Below are positions 54,238 to 61,591 of a stretch of DNA of 64,000 nucleotides, one piece after another; the stretch's first letter is position 1, and every line of letters starts with the position of its first letter. The notes under the pieces are model-generated. The model ran no database searches and was not told the origin of the DNA. It worked only from the letters and a program-made list of their open reading frames with translations. The stretch spans positions 1 to 64,000 of the forward strand of contig CAZRYT010000001.1 in NCBI GenBank assembly GCA_964604415.1, in the 5' to 3' direction. The translations under genes were made by a program, and so were the position numbers. The DNA is from CAZJQT01 sp964604415 (GTDB lineage Bacteria; Patescibacteriota; Saccharimonadia; Saccharimonadales; CAZJQT01).

Positions 54238-55094
54238 TATTGGTGCTCGCTCCTAATCTTTCCTTTCAGAGTCCTGAGCTCGTGCAGCGCCTTTACCGCT
54301 TCCTCGTGACTTGGTGGTTTACCGTGCCAGTGAAAATCGTACTCCATAAAATCAACACCCTTACCCGGTATAGTGTGGGCAATTATCATTATGGGTTTTT
54401 CTACAATCGCCTTGGCCATGGCACAGGCATCAATCACGGCCTCAATGTCGTTGCCATCTACTTCTATAACGTGCCAACCAAAGGCTTCCCATTTGGCTCG
54501 CAGATCCTCCAATGGCATGATTGATTCGGTTGGACCATCAATCTGGATGTTATTCCTATCAGTTATAGCAATGATGTTGTTTAGTTTGTACTTACTGGCT
54601 AATAGAGCCGCTTCCCAAACGTTGCCTTCGTCTTGCTCACCATCGCTCATGACCACATAAACCCAGCGGTGAGTAGTTTTGTCCATGCGCATGGCGAGCG
54701 CCATACCGCAGGCTTGGCTGAGACCACAGCCTAGCGGGCCACTAGTGTTTTCCAGACCTGGCAAGCGTTCCCTCTCGGGGTGACCCTGCAGTCTGGACCC
54801 AAGTTGCCTTAGCGTCAGTAGTTCCTTTTTGTCAAAATAGCCGGCTTCGGCCATAGTGGCGTAGCGCACCGGCACACAATGTCCATTACTGAGCAGCAAA
54901 ATATCACGCTCCGGCCAATCTGGTTTTTTAGGATCGTGCTTTAAGACGTCAAAGTATAGAGCTGTAAAAATGTCAGTGAGCCCCAGTGGCCCAGCCGAGT
55001 GTCCACTACCAGCCTGCTCAAGCATGCGGATGATGCTTTCGCGAATAGCTTCGGCTTTGAGCTCAAGGTCTCTTAGACTAAGTGGTTTTGCCAT
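54237..55094 (-). CDS. transketolase, N-terminal subunit
   Basis: A 285-residue thiamine-diphosphate-binding half of transketolase. GSGHSAGPLGLTDIFTALYF, the GCGLSQACGMALAMRMD block, and the cofactor motif SDGEQDEGNVWEA ending in DRNNIQIDG are present. ATG 55094 is preferred over an upstream TTG at 55106, which lies inside the end of the epimerase gene. Together with the next gene it makes an alpha2beta2-type transketolase, interconverting pentose, triose, tetrose and heptose phosphates. Confidence 0.94.
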   Translation of the reverse strand: MAKPLSLRDLELKAEAIRESIIRMLEQAGSGHSAGPLGLTDIFTALYFDVLKHDPKKPDWPERDILLLSNGHCVPVRYATMAEAGYFDKKELLTLRQLGSRLQGHPERERLPGLENTSGPLGCGLSQACGMALAMRMDKTTHRWVYVVMSDGEQDEGNVWEAALLASKYKLNNIIAITDRNNIQIDGPTESIMPLEDLRAKWEAFGWHVIEVDGNDIEAVIDACAMAKAIVEKPIMIIAHTIPGKGVDFMEYDFHWHGKPPSHEEAVKALHELRTLKGKIRSEHQ

Positions 55095-55728
55095 TTTTAT
55101 GTCCAATTACTTCTCTTATTTTAACATAAGCGGTCTCTGGGTCTGGATCATTCATAATAAAACCACCGACGTTTAAAACATCAACCCCAAGTTCGACCAA
55201 AAGTGGCGCATTTCTGTTGGTGATACCGCCGTCCCAACCAATTTCGGCTTCATGATGCAGACTGCGAATGGCTTTAACTTTCTCAAGCAGTAGTAAATCA
55301 GCTTTGCCGCCATGGTAACCCAGCTTACCACTGAAAATTAAGACGTGGTCAAAGCTATACAAATACTTTTCGGCTTTTTCGACCGGGGTATCAGCCAGCA
55401 AAGCCAATCCGGCTTTAATGCCGGCCTTATGCAGGTGAGCCGCAAACAAGCTGTGATCAACTTTTGCCTCGGCGTGGATCACCACCAGGTGAGGTTTTAG
55501 CTCAATTAGTTTTGCCATGGCCGTCGCTGGTAATTGATACATCAGATGAATGTCGGCTTTGACACCATGCGGCCACCAAACATGCTCTAGCCCTGGCGAA
55601 CGCGTTGGTGCAAATTGGCCATCCATCAAATCTATATGAACACGTGTGGCAAAATTAGCAACTCGCTCCATCTGCGTCCGGTACTCATGAGTGTCGTAGG
55701 CAGTGATGGTTGGCGCAACCTGGGCCAC
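55078..55728 (-). CDS. rpe: ribulose-phosphate 3-epimerase family protein
   Basis: A divergent TIM-barrel epimerase of about 216 residues. Catalytic-site counterparts are HIDLMDGQFAP (metal His, Asp), ADIHLMYQLP, VVIHAEA, VLIFSGKLGYHGG and the second Asp in IGWDGGITNRN. I place the start at GTG 55728, directly after the rpiB stop, giving VAQVAPTITAYD, where the family normally begins; the longer frame from 55782 is just an overlap with rpiB. Function in the pentose-phosphate route is supported by neighbours rpiB and transketolase. Confidence 0.82.
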   Translation of the reverse strand: MAQVAPTITAYDTHEYRTQMERVANFATRVHIDLMDGQFAPTRSPGLEHVWWPHGVKADIHLMYQLPATAMAKLIELKPHLVVIHAEAKVDHSLFAAHLHKAGIKAGLALLADTPVEKAEKYLYSFDHVLIFSGKLGYHGGKADLLLLEKVKAIRSLHHEAEIGWDGGITNRNAPLLVELGVDVLNVGGFIMNDPDPETAYVKIREVIGHKNGKTT

Positions 55729-55729
55729 T

Positions 55730-56173
55730 TTATAGCTCGTCAATTTCTTTGATACGTCTGACAAACCGCGGTGCGTCGGCAAACTCAGTGTTTAGGAATG
55801 TTTCTACCAACAGATTAGCATCGTCTTTTTCAAATAATTTAGCCGGCAAGCAAAGCACATTGATATCATCGTCATTACGGCTGGATTGAATGGTTTCGCG
55901 ACTATAGCCCATGGCCGCCCGGATGCCTTTGAAGCGATTGGCTGCGATACACATACCCTGGCCACTACCACAGATCAAAATGCCACGCGGGTCGCTATCA
56001 CCACTGGCTAGCATGCCATTGACTACCTTGCTGGCAAAGACTGGAAAATCGTCATCAACATCCAATTTTTTATCGCCATCGTCAACCACATCATAGCCAG
56101 CCTTTTTAAGATAACGCAAAAGTGTGTTCCTAAGATAGAAACCTTGGTGATCTGCCCCGACAAAAACCTTCAT
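55730..56173 (-). CDS. rpiB: ribose-5-phosphate isomerase B
   Basis: Interconverts ribose-5-phosphate and ribulose-5-phosphate. The 147 residues contain GADHQGF at residues 6-12, the active-site Cys68 in ILICGSGQGMCIAANRFKGI, and the IDEL-type tail. First gene of the pentose-phosphate operon; it follows a structured intergenic stretch (56209-56274) behind the GAPDH gene. Confidence 0.94.
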   Translation of the reverse strand: MKVFVGADHQGFYLRNTLLRYLKKAGYDVVDDGDKKLDVDDDFPVFASKVVNGMLASGDSDPRGILICGSGQGMCIAANRFKGIRAAMGYSRETIQSSRNDDDINVLCLPAKLFEKDDANLLVETFLNTEFADAPRFVRRIKEIDEL

Positions 56174-56208
56174 TTATTTCAACCTAAATAAGCGAGTATT
56201 TTTCACGA

Positions 56209-56274
56209 AAGAGACTAAGGCGAAACGCGAACCGGAGTAACCAACTGGATTACTCCGCGTGGGAGTGGTCTCTT
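56209..56274 (-). ncRNA. nested hairpin element between gapdh and rpiB (candidate structured RNA)
   Basis: Three nested pairings: AAGAGAC/GTCTCTT (56209-56215 with 56268-56274), ACGC/GCGT (56225-56228 with 56257-56260), and GGAGTAA/TTACTCC (56234-56240 with 56250-56256). No U-run follows the outer stem on the minus strand, so it is not a simple terminator. It could be the rpiB leader, a processing or stability element of a gapdh-rpiB transcript, or a separate small RNA. I do not recognise a known family. Confidence 0.45.
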
Positions 56275-56292
56275 GAGGAAGAATACGAGCGT

Positions 56293-57309
56293 TCATGATT
56301 GCAATTGCTTCCCAGCCTCGGCTGTCATTTCCACCAAACGGTTAGAATAGCCCCACTCGTTATCGTACCAAGCCACGACTTTGAGCATATTGCCGCCGAT
56401 AACAGCCGTTAAGTTCAAATCAACAATTGCCGAATGGCTATTACCAATAAAGTCGCTACTGACTAATTCTTCTTCAGTCACTGTCAGAATACCCTGAAAG
56501 TATGGATTGGCGGCGGCAGTTTTAAAAACCTCATTGACTGCCTCGACTGTGACTGGTTTTTTGGTGATGATCACGAAGTCACTCAGGCTGACCACCGGCG
56601 TTGGTACGCGTATGCTCAAACCACCAAAAACTCCCGTTAAAGCCGGTAAAGCTTTGGCGGCGGCAATACTGGCACCCGTACTAGTCGGCACGATGTTCTC
56701 AGCAGCACTACGTGCTTCACGTAAATCTTTAGCTGGTGCGTCCTGCAATTTCTGGCTAGCAGTGTAACTATGGACGGTGGTCATCATGGCTTTTTCGATA
56801 CCAAAATTACTTTCAATAATAGCCGCCACCGGTGTAATACAGTTAGTCGTGCAGCTAGCGTTAGAAATTACTTGGTGGTCGGGATTTAAGTCTTGCTCAT
56901 TAACCCCCATAACATAGGTGTCATGATGAGTGTCGTCCTTTTCTGGGGCAGACAACACGACTCGCCTAGCACCAGCTTCAATGTGCTTGAGCAAGTCCTC
57001 ATGTTTAGTGAAAAAGCCAGTTGCTTCAATTACGACCTCAACGCCCATTTCCTTCCATGGCAATTTGGATGGATCTTTCTCGGCCAATACTTTGATGGCC
57101 TGGCCAGCCACTATCAAGTGACCATCATCAGAGGTAACTTCACGGCTATAAACTCCGTAATTGCTGTCATGTTTCAATAAATGTGCCAAAGTTTTTGGGT
57201 CAGTCAGGTCATTAATGGCTACAATCTCCAGATCGGCCCGTTCAAAAGCAATTTTAAAGGCGTTGCGCCCGATGCGCCCAAAGCCATTTATAGCAATCTG
57301 TGTTTTCAA
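56293..57309 (-). CDS. gap: glyceraldehyde-3-phosphate dehydrogenase
   Basis: Oxidises glyceraldehyde-3-phosphate to 1,3-bisphosphoglycerate. The 338 residues show the Rossmann start INGFGRIGRNAFKIA, Asp34 (AINDLTD), indicating NAD preference, the active-site Cys153 in NASCTTNC, and His180 in HSYTASQ. It starts with TTG, preceded by GAGGTGG at a good distance, and TACAAT lies at 57340-57345. Placed directly upstream of the rpiB operon, it ties the pentose-phosphate products to lower glycolysis. Confidence 0.96.
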   Translation of the reverse strand: MKTQIAINGFGRIGRNAFKIAFERADLEIVAINDLTDPKTLAHLLKHDSNYGVYSREVTSDDGHLIVAGQAIKVLAEKDPSKLPWKEMGVEVVIEATGFFTKHEDLLKHIEAGARRVVLSAPEKDDTHHDTYVMGVNEQDLNPDHQVISNASCTTNCITPVAAIIESNFGIEKAMMTTVHSYTASQKLQDAPAKDLREARSAAENIVPTSTGASIAAAKALPALTGVFGGLSIRVPTPVVSLSDFVIITKKPVTVEAVNEVFKTAAANPYFQGILTVTEEELVSSDFIGNSHSAIVDLNLTAVIGGNMLKVVAWYDNEWGYSNRLVEMTAEAGKQLQS

Positions 57310-57378
57310 TTTTACCCACCTCGTCTATATTCAGAGATTATTGTACGAGCTCATAAGGTTAAGCGCAATATTTATAGC

Positions 57379-57822
57379 CTAGCCGGCCGGAATTAATTCC
57401 TCTATGACACTAAAGTCGGTAATTGTACTAAGGGGTACGATCTCGTAATCTTCTCCCCAGGTCGGATAAGTCACCAGAGCTATCCATCCTTGGTTAGTCT
57501 CCTGTGTCTCTATAACTTTGCAACCTTGGTAATCAATTGGTTTCATTTCTTGATCGGTCAACGAATAACATGGCACGGTCGTGATAGCTTTATTGCCATC
57601 TGGGCTGATACGTACACAGGCATGACTGGTCGGCGTGCCTTTAAATTGCAGTCTTTCATCAGTCATTTTGCCTAGCATTGCAGCAAAGGCTAACATGTCC
57701 AAAGCATGTTTTTGGCGAGCTTCGTGAACAGCGTCTTGTGATGCCTGTTGCCGCGCGAACAATTCTTCAATTGTAGCCAATGGGCGTGCTTCAACCCGCT
57801 CACCTGGGAATTCCTCTCCCAT
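57379..57822 (-). CDS. unknown 147-residue protein
   Basis: Soluble protein not recognised. The N-terminal half is helical and charged (ATIEELFARQQASQDAVHEA), and the C-terminal half looks beta-rich (HACVRISPDGNKAITTVPCY, GWIALVTYPTWGEDYEIVPL). Cysteines at about residues 69, 85 and 101. Its start overlaps the ppa stop by 1 nt, so it is co-translated with pyrophosphatase, but no functional link is known. Confidence 0.65.
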   Translation of the reverse strand: MGEEFPGERVEARPLATIEELFARQQASQDAVHEARQKHALDMLAFAAMLGKMTDERLQFKGTPTSHACVRISPDGNKAITTVPCYSLTDQEMKPIDYQGCKVIETQETNQGWIALVTYPTWGEDYEIVPLSTITDFSVIEELIPAG

Positions 57823-58355
57823 TAGTTTTTATCCTGATAGCGTTTGACGCAAGCGGTAATGATCTTCTGGGCCTCGTCTGCATCACCCCAGCCGACAACT
57901 TTAGTGCTACCAGGCTTTTTCAGATCTTTGTAGTGATTAAAATGATGTTCAATCTTTTGCTTCCACTGATCGTGCAGGTCATCTAAGGACTTAATGGCAT
58001 CGCCAGTATTGCGGTCATCAGCTGGTACACAAACAATCTTGTGATCATTGTCACCATCATCAACAAAATTTAGCACACCAACTACCTTGGCTTTTAAGTA
58101 AACGCCAGTTGGAATCGGGTCATTGGTCAGAACCAAAGTATCAAGCTCGTCACCGTCATCGTCCAGAGTCTGAGGTATAAAACCATAGTTGCAAGGCTTA
58201 GCGAAAATACTTGGCTCAACGCGGTCTAGCTCAAATATAGCCAGTTCTTTATTCCACTCAATCTTGAGTGTTGACCATTTGGGAATTTCAATAACAGTGT
58301 TGATGACACCGCCATCAACATCACCAGCGTCCAAAATTTTATTAAAATCAGCCAA
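57822..58355 (-). CDS. ppa: inorganic pyrophosphatase (family I)
   Basis: Hydrolyses pyrophosphate and so drives biosynthetic reactions. The 177 residues show the family I pattern: KIEWNKELAIFELDRV, YGFIPQTLDDDGDELDTLVL with the metal-binding Asp cluster, and KIVCVPADDRNTGD. GGAGA is 8 nt before the ATG. A minus-strand TACAAT at 58382-58387 is a likely -10, overlapping the promoter of the divergent GDPD gene. Confidence 0.95.
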   Translation of the reverse strand: MADFNKILDAGDVDGGVINTVIEIPKWSTLKIEWNKELAIFELDRVEPSIFAKPCNYGFIPQTLDDDGDELDTLVLTNDPIPTGVYLKAKVVGVLNFVDDGDNDHKIVCVPADDRNTGDAIKSLDDLHDQWKQKIEHHFNHYKDLKKPGSTKVVGWGDADEAQKIITACVKRYQDKN

Positions 58356-58381
58356 TGTAATATCTCCGATTAATCAGTAAT

Positions 58382-58391
58382 ATTGTACACT
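58382..58391. promoter_or_regulatory. overlapping divergent -10 boxes (ppa and GDPD)
   Basis: Minus-strand TACAAT (58382-58387) and plus-strand TACACT (58386-58391) overlap by 2 bp within the 43-bp gap. The plus-strand box ends 7 nt before the GDPD ATG. Only one polymerase could bind at a time, so the genes may be reciprocally expressed. Confidence 0.5.
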
Positions 58392-58398
58392 ACCTTTC

Positions 58399-59082
58399 AT
58401 GCACATCATCGGCCACAGAGGCGCGGCTGGTTTAGAGTTAGAAAATACTATGGCCAGCATCCAAGCTGCCTTAAATTATAGGGTTGAAGCTATAGAGATC
58501 GATGTCCGTAAAACTAAAGACAAACATTTGGTACTGTGTCATGACGCCGATCTTCAAAGAGTGGCTGACGACCAGCGTAGAGTTCGTGAACTTACACTCA
58601 AACAGATTCAGAAAATACCACTTCTAACTGGGGCTGTGATCCCGACCCTTGAGGAAGCATTGGAGCTAATTGGAGATAGACCAGTTGTCATAGAGCTAAA
58701 AGAGAGTGGTTGTTTGGATATTTTAATAGCAGTGCTAAAAAATTTCCCTGAGGCCAACATTTCCGTGGCGTCATTCAAACATGCTGAACTAGTTAAGTTA
58801 AGCCAATTGCAGACCGGGATCAAGGTGTATGGCCTGGAAAGAACTAAGCCATTCGATATTATTCATAACGCCAAACGCTTGGGTTTGAACGGTCTTGGTC
58901 TAAATTACTGGCTATTAAACCCTTTAACTTATTGGCTGTGTCGTCGAGCTAACCTAGATATTTATATTTATACGCTAGACAACGCTATTCTAGCTCGGGC
59001 AATATCAACGCTGTATCCAAAGGTTTCAATTTGCACCAACTTCCCAAACCGGTTTGTCCGCAAAGTGCCCCGATCTGTCTAG
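58399..59082 (+). CDS. glycerophosphodiester phosphodiesterase family protein
   Basis: A 227-residue TIM-barrel enzyme releasing glycerol-3-phosphate from glycerophosphodiesters. The N-terminus IIGHRGAAGLELENTMAS, then EIDVRKTKDKHLVLCHDADL, provides the family His, Glu and Asp residues; PVVIELKESG provides the downstream Glu-x-Lys. No signal peptide, so it is cytoplasmic. Predicted leaderless mRNA. It may salvage lipid head groups (inference). It overlaps the convergent MarR gene by 4 nt. Confidence 0.9.
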   Translation: MHIIGHRGAAGLELENTMASIQAALNYRVEAIEIDVRKTKDKHLVLCHDADLQRVADDQRRVRELTLKQIQKIPLLTGAVIPTLEEALELIGDRPVVIELKESGCLDILIAVLKNFPEANISVASFKHAELVKLSQLQTGIKVYGLERTKPFDIIHNAKRLGLNGLGLNYWLLNPLTYWLCRRANLDIYIYTLDNAILARAISTLYPKVSICTNFPNRFVRKVPRSV

Positions 59083-59519
59083 TTGCTTGGTTTAGCTAGA
59101 TCGGCTACAACTCGTATGTAGTTTTCTGTCTTGTTCTTTGGTATATCTTTAAACCAGTCATTAATAGCTTCTGCAACATCAGACTCAAGCCTGAGTAGCG
59201 TACGCCGACCGCGGATAGTGACAATAACTTGACGACCACGCCGATCTTTTATTAATATTTTCTGTTTAACAAAGCGTAGTTTGGTGAGTGTTGAGACTAA
59301 GGCTGTCACCTGCGGCAGGGTGACATCAAGCGAGTTTGCAATTTGTGACATGCTGACGCCCTGTTTGGGGCCAGCTGCAATAACGTTCAGAGCCAACCAT
59401 TCCATGATACTGAGACGACTTTTAGATAGACGGTCAGCTACTAGGCTGCGCATTGCCCTATCAGCACGAGCATGGTTCAGACACAACTCATACATGGATG
59501 GCAAAACACTTTTACTCAT
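59079..59519 (-). CDS. MarR family transcriptional regulator
   Basis: A 146-residue winged-helix regulator. The recognition region MSQIANSLDVTLPQVTALVSTLTKLRFV and the wing KDRRGRQVIVTIRGR (Asp-Arg-Arg) are classic MarR. It lies downstream of glutaredoxin and thioredoxin reductase on the same strand, so a redox-responsive role is plausible; however there is no Cys in the protein, which argues against direct thiol sensing. Its start overlaps a possible small ORF by 8 nt. Confidence 0.88.
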   Translation of the reverse strand: MSKSVLPSMYELCLNHARADRAMRSLVADRLSKSRLSIMEWLALNVIAAGPKQGVSMSQIANSLDVTLPQVTALVSTLTKLRFVKQKILIKDRRGRQVIVTIRGRRTLLRLESDVAEAINDWFKDIPKNKTENYIRVVADLAKPSN

Positions 59520-59634
59520 GAACTAATTTTGTCAATAAAACTTCAGCTTGTAAAGTATCCACAGTTACGCACCGCACTGGCCTGCTTTGTTGCAGAGCCA
59601 CAAACTCTGCGAGTGCTCTTGGCCCTAAATCCAT
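59512..59634 (-). CDS. possible 40-residue peptide upstream of MarR
   Basis: From ATG 59634 (with an A/G-rich stretch upstream) a 40-codon frame begins MDLGPRALAEFVALQQ and ends TKLVHE at a stop overlapping the MarR ATG. A TTG start at 59715 would extend it to 67 residues. The overlap suggests translational coupling with MarR, but there is no independent evidence that it is translated. Confidence 0.3.
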   Translation of the reverse strand: MDLGPRALAEFVALQQSRPVRCVTVDTLQAEVLLTKLVHE

Positions 59635-59664
59635 TTTTTCTTTTCGGTACTCACTCAACGTATA

Positions 59665-59682
59665 GCAAATACGTATTGTTGC
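59665..59682. promoter_or_regulatory. palindrome upstream of the MarR gene
   Basis: AATACGTATT (59668-59677), a perfect 10-bp palindrome, is flanked by GCAA and TTGC to give 18 bp with imperfect dyad symmetry; ACGTAT is repeated 13 bp away (59658). The 214-bp gap between the thioredoxin reductase stop and the MarR start otherwise holds only the small possible ORF. A candidate autoregulatory MarR operator. Confidence 0.4.
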
Positions 59683-59733
59683 GTTCCTCAAGAACAAAAT
59701 GAATTTTGGTCTCAAGTGCGCAAACTGTGAAGC

Positions 59734-60672
59734 CTAAGATCTTTCCATGTCTTCTAGGCGTTTGCGGATCATCAGCGCTGCTGTTGCTCCTTCGCCAGCG
59801 GCGCTAGCGATTTGCATGGTGGCACCACTACGAACGTCACCAGCTGCAAAAACGTTCTTCATACTAGTTTCCAGACTACTGTCAGTCTTGATCATGCCAA
59901 TTTCATCTAGCTCGAGCTTGCCCTTTAGAAATTCCGTATTCGGCTTAAGGCCAATAAATACAAATACGCCATCAGTCGGGAACTCAACCTTTTTGTCTTT
60001 GGCTATGTCAGTACCAACCACTTTGACAACGTGACTATCCTGGCCAACAATTTCATCGGTTGTTACGCCCAAATGAACTGTTATTTTATCTTTGTGCTTT
60101 TCCAGCTCCTGGATCAAAATGTCACTGGCTTTTATCGTGCTACGCACAAGTAGGTCTATGTGACTAGCGAACTTGGTTAAAAACAGCGATTCCTGAACGG
60201 CCGAATTGCCACCGCCAGCTACCACCAGACGTTTGTCTCGGTAGAACGCACCGTCGCAAGTGGCGCAGTAGTGCACCCCACGGGCATAGTATTCTTGCTC
60301 GCCCGGCACACCTAGTTTCTTATAATCACTACCAGTAGCTATCAAAACCGTCTTAGCTTTGACTACGCCATCGGTTGTGGTTAGCTCTAGTAATTTACCG
60401 TCAGGCTGGATGTCAGTAACATCACCTAGACGGATTTCGGCACCAAAGCGTTCGGCTTGCTCTCTAAGACCATCAGCTAGCTCCAGGCCAGCTATGCCCT
60501 TAGGGAAACCGGGGTAGTTGTCTACCCAATCAGTTACGGCCGCCAAACCACCAATGGCACCTTTCTCAAACAAGACCGTTTTGAGGTCCTCTCGGCAGGT
60601 GTAAATAGCTGCCGCCAGATTAGTTGGCCCAGCTCCCACCATAGCAACGTCGTAGACTTCTGTCTCGCTCAT
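59734..60672 (-). CDS. trxB: thioredoxin-disulfide reductase
   Basis: NADPH-dependent flavoprotein reducing thioredoxin or glutaredoxin-like partners. The 312 residues carry FAD-binding GAGPTNLAAAIY (Thr-Asn replacing the usual Ala-Gly), the redox pair CATC (Cys136, Cys139), NADPH-binding GGGNSAVQESLFL, and the C-terminal FAD motif VFAAGDVRSG. Immediately downstream of the glutaredoxin gene (23 nt), so the two should form a reductase-carrier pair. No thioredoxin gene is in the window. Confidence 0.95.
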   Translation of the reverse strand: MSETEVYDVAMVGAGPTNLAAAIYTCREDLKTVLFEKGAIGGLAAVTDWVDNYPGFPKGIAGLELADGLREQAERFGAEIRLGDVTDIQPDGKLLELTTTDGVVKAKTVLIATGSDYKKLGVPGEQEYYARGVHYCATCDGAFYRDKRLVVAGGGNSAVQESLFLTKFASHIDLLVRSTIKASDILIQELEKHKDKITVHLGVTTDEIVGQDSHVVKVVGTDIAKDKKVEFPTDGVFVFIGLKPNTEFLKGKLELDEIGMIKTDSSLETSMKNVFAAGDVRSGATMQIASAAGEGATAALMIRKRLEDMERS

Positions 60673-60695
60673 ATTTACTTAATTATAACTTACTT

Positions 60696-60944
60696 CTAGC
60701 CGATAGCCGGCGCTAATTGAGCCAGATTGTAGCCAACTACCACTTGGCGCGAATCATCCTGCTTGGTAACAACTGTAACCGGTACGCTTAGTGAACCACT
60801 CAACGCGAAAGCTTCCTGCTGACGATCTGGGTTTTGATCCAGGTTAACTTCCTCGTAGTTAAACCCCTTGGCTCCCAACCAACGTTTCACCATGACACAG
60901 TAGGCGCAGGTGTCAGTGGTAAAGATCGTGATATTTTTGACCAT
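60696..60944 (-). CDS. glutaredoxin / NrdH-like redoxin
   Basis: An 82-residue thioredoxin-fold protein with active site CAYC (Cys13, Cys16), the cis-Pro in SVPVTVV, and the glycine in VVGYN. NrdH-type redoxins accept electrons from thioredoxin reductase, which fits the adjacent trxB, since no glutathione-dependent gene is seen. AAGGA precedes the ATG at about 10 nt. Promoter TTGCAT (61020-61025), 18 nt, TACAAT (60996-61001). Confidence 0.9.
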   Translation of the reverse strand: MVKNITIFTTDTCAYCVMVKRWLGAKGFNYEEVNLDQNPDRQQEAFALSGSLSVPVTVVTKQDDSRQVVVGYNLAQLAPAIG

Positions 60945-60995
60945 TTCTTTAGTCCTTTATTTAGTTTTGTTAGTTATTTTTTAAACGTAACCCTT

Positions 60996-61025
60996 ATTGT
61001 ATATGGTGCATGGGGTAGAATGCAA
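60996..61025 (-). promoter_or_regulatory. promoter of the glutaredoxin-trxB unit
   Basis: TTGCAT, 18-nt spacer, TACAAT on the minus strand. The transcript leader would be about 45 nt and contains a Shine-Dalgarno-like AAGGA. Confidence 0.45.
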
Positions 61026-61065
61026 GACGCTATATGTTGTGTTTTTTTATCTATTTATCCACCAT

Positions 61066-61581
61066 TTATGGATTTTGAACAGCAATTAACTCAACGTCAA
61101 AGACCATATCTGCGTTGGCGCGAATGCCCTGCGGAGGTGATGCGCCATAGGCCATTGCCGCTGGGATCAATAATCTTCGTTTGCCACCAGTTTTCATGCC
61201 AGGAATACCCTGTGTCCATCCTTGGATTACGCCATCAAGAGCGAAGGTTATTGGCTGACCACCGTGTAAGTCAGAACTATCAAAAATACTGCCATCAGAG
61301 GCGTAAGCACCAGTGTATTTTACGGTTACTTTTGAGCTACTGGTAACGACTTCACCTGTTCCGACCTGTGTATCCGTCGTTTGTAAACTATCAATTTTAC
61401 TGATTGGGTTGAAATTACTCAGCTTTTGCATGGGTGCTCCTTGATTAGTTTGATTTGTCTGTGGGTTAGTCTGGTTGCTTTGGTGCATTTGCCAGAGTAT
61501 GCCAGCCGTTATCGCCACTGTTGAGCCCAAGAATAACAAGGCCCCAACCAGTGCAAATATTCTATGGTGTAGTCTAGCCAT
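61066..61581 (-). CDS. FKBP-type peptidyl-prolyl isomerase, membrane-anchored
   Basis: A 171-residue protein with an N-terminal signal anchor (about residues 8-29), a Gln/Asn/Thr-rich linker with NQTN repeats, and one FKBP domain (VTVKYTGAYASDGSIFDSS, FALDGVIQGWTQGIPGMKTGGKRRLLIPAAMAYG). It is therefore probably an extracytoplasmic folding factor. Start at ATG 61581 is fixed by AGGAGG at 7 nt, the strongest Shine-Dalgarno in the window. Coupled to the Nudix gene immediately upstream. Confidence 0.93.
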   Translation of the reverse strand: MARLHHRIFALVGALLFLGSTVAITAGILWQMHQSNQTNPQTNQTNQGAPMQKLSNFNPISKIDSLQTTDTQVGTGEVVTSSSKVTVKYTGAYASDGSIFDSSDLHGGQPITFALDGVIQGWTQGIPGMKTGGKRRLLIPAAMAYGASPPQGIRANADMVFDVELIAVQNP

Positions 61582-61591
61582 ATTTATCCTC

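Noticed and set aside
60834..61346. 170-codon plus-strand frame across the glutaredoxin promoter and FKBP gene
   Set aside because: Antisense to two well-supported genes and to their intergenic promoter; composition rich in Cys/His/Arg, typical of a shadow frame.
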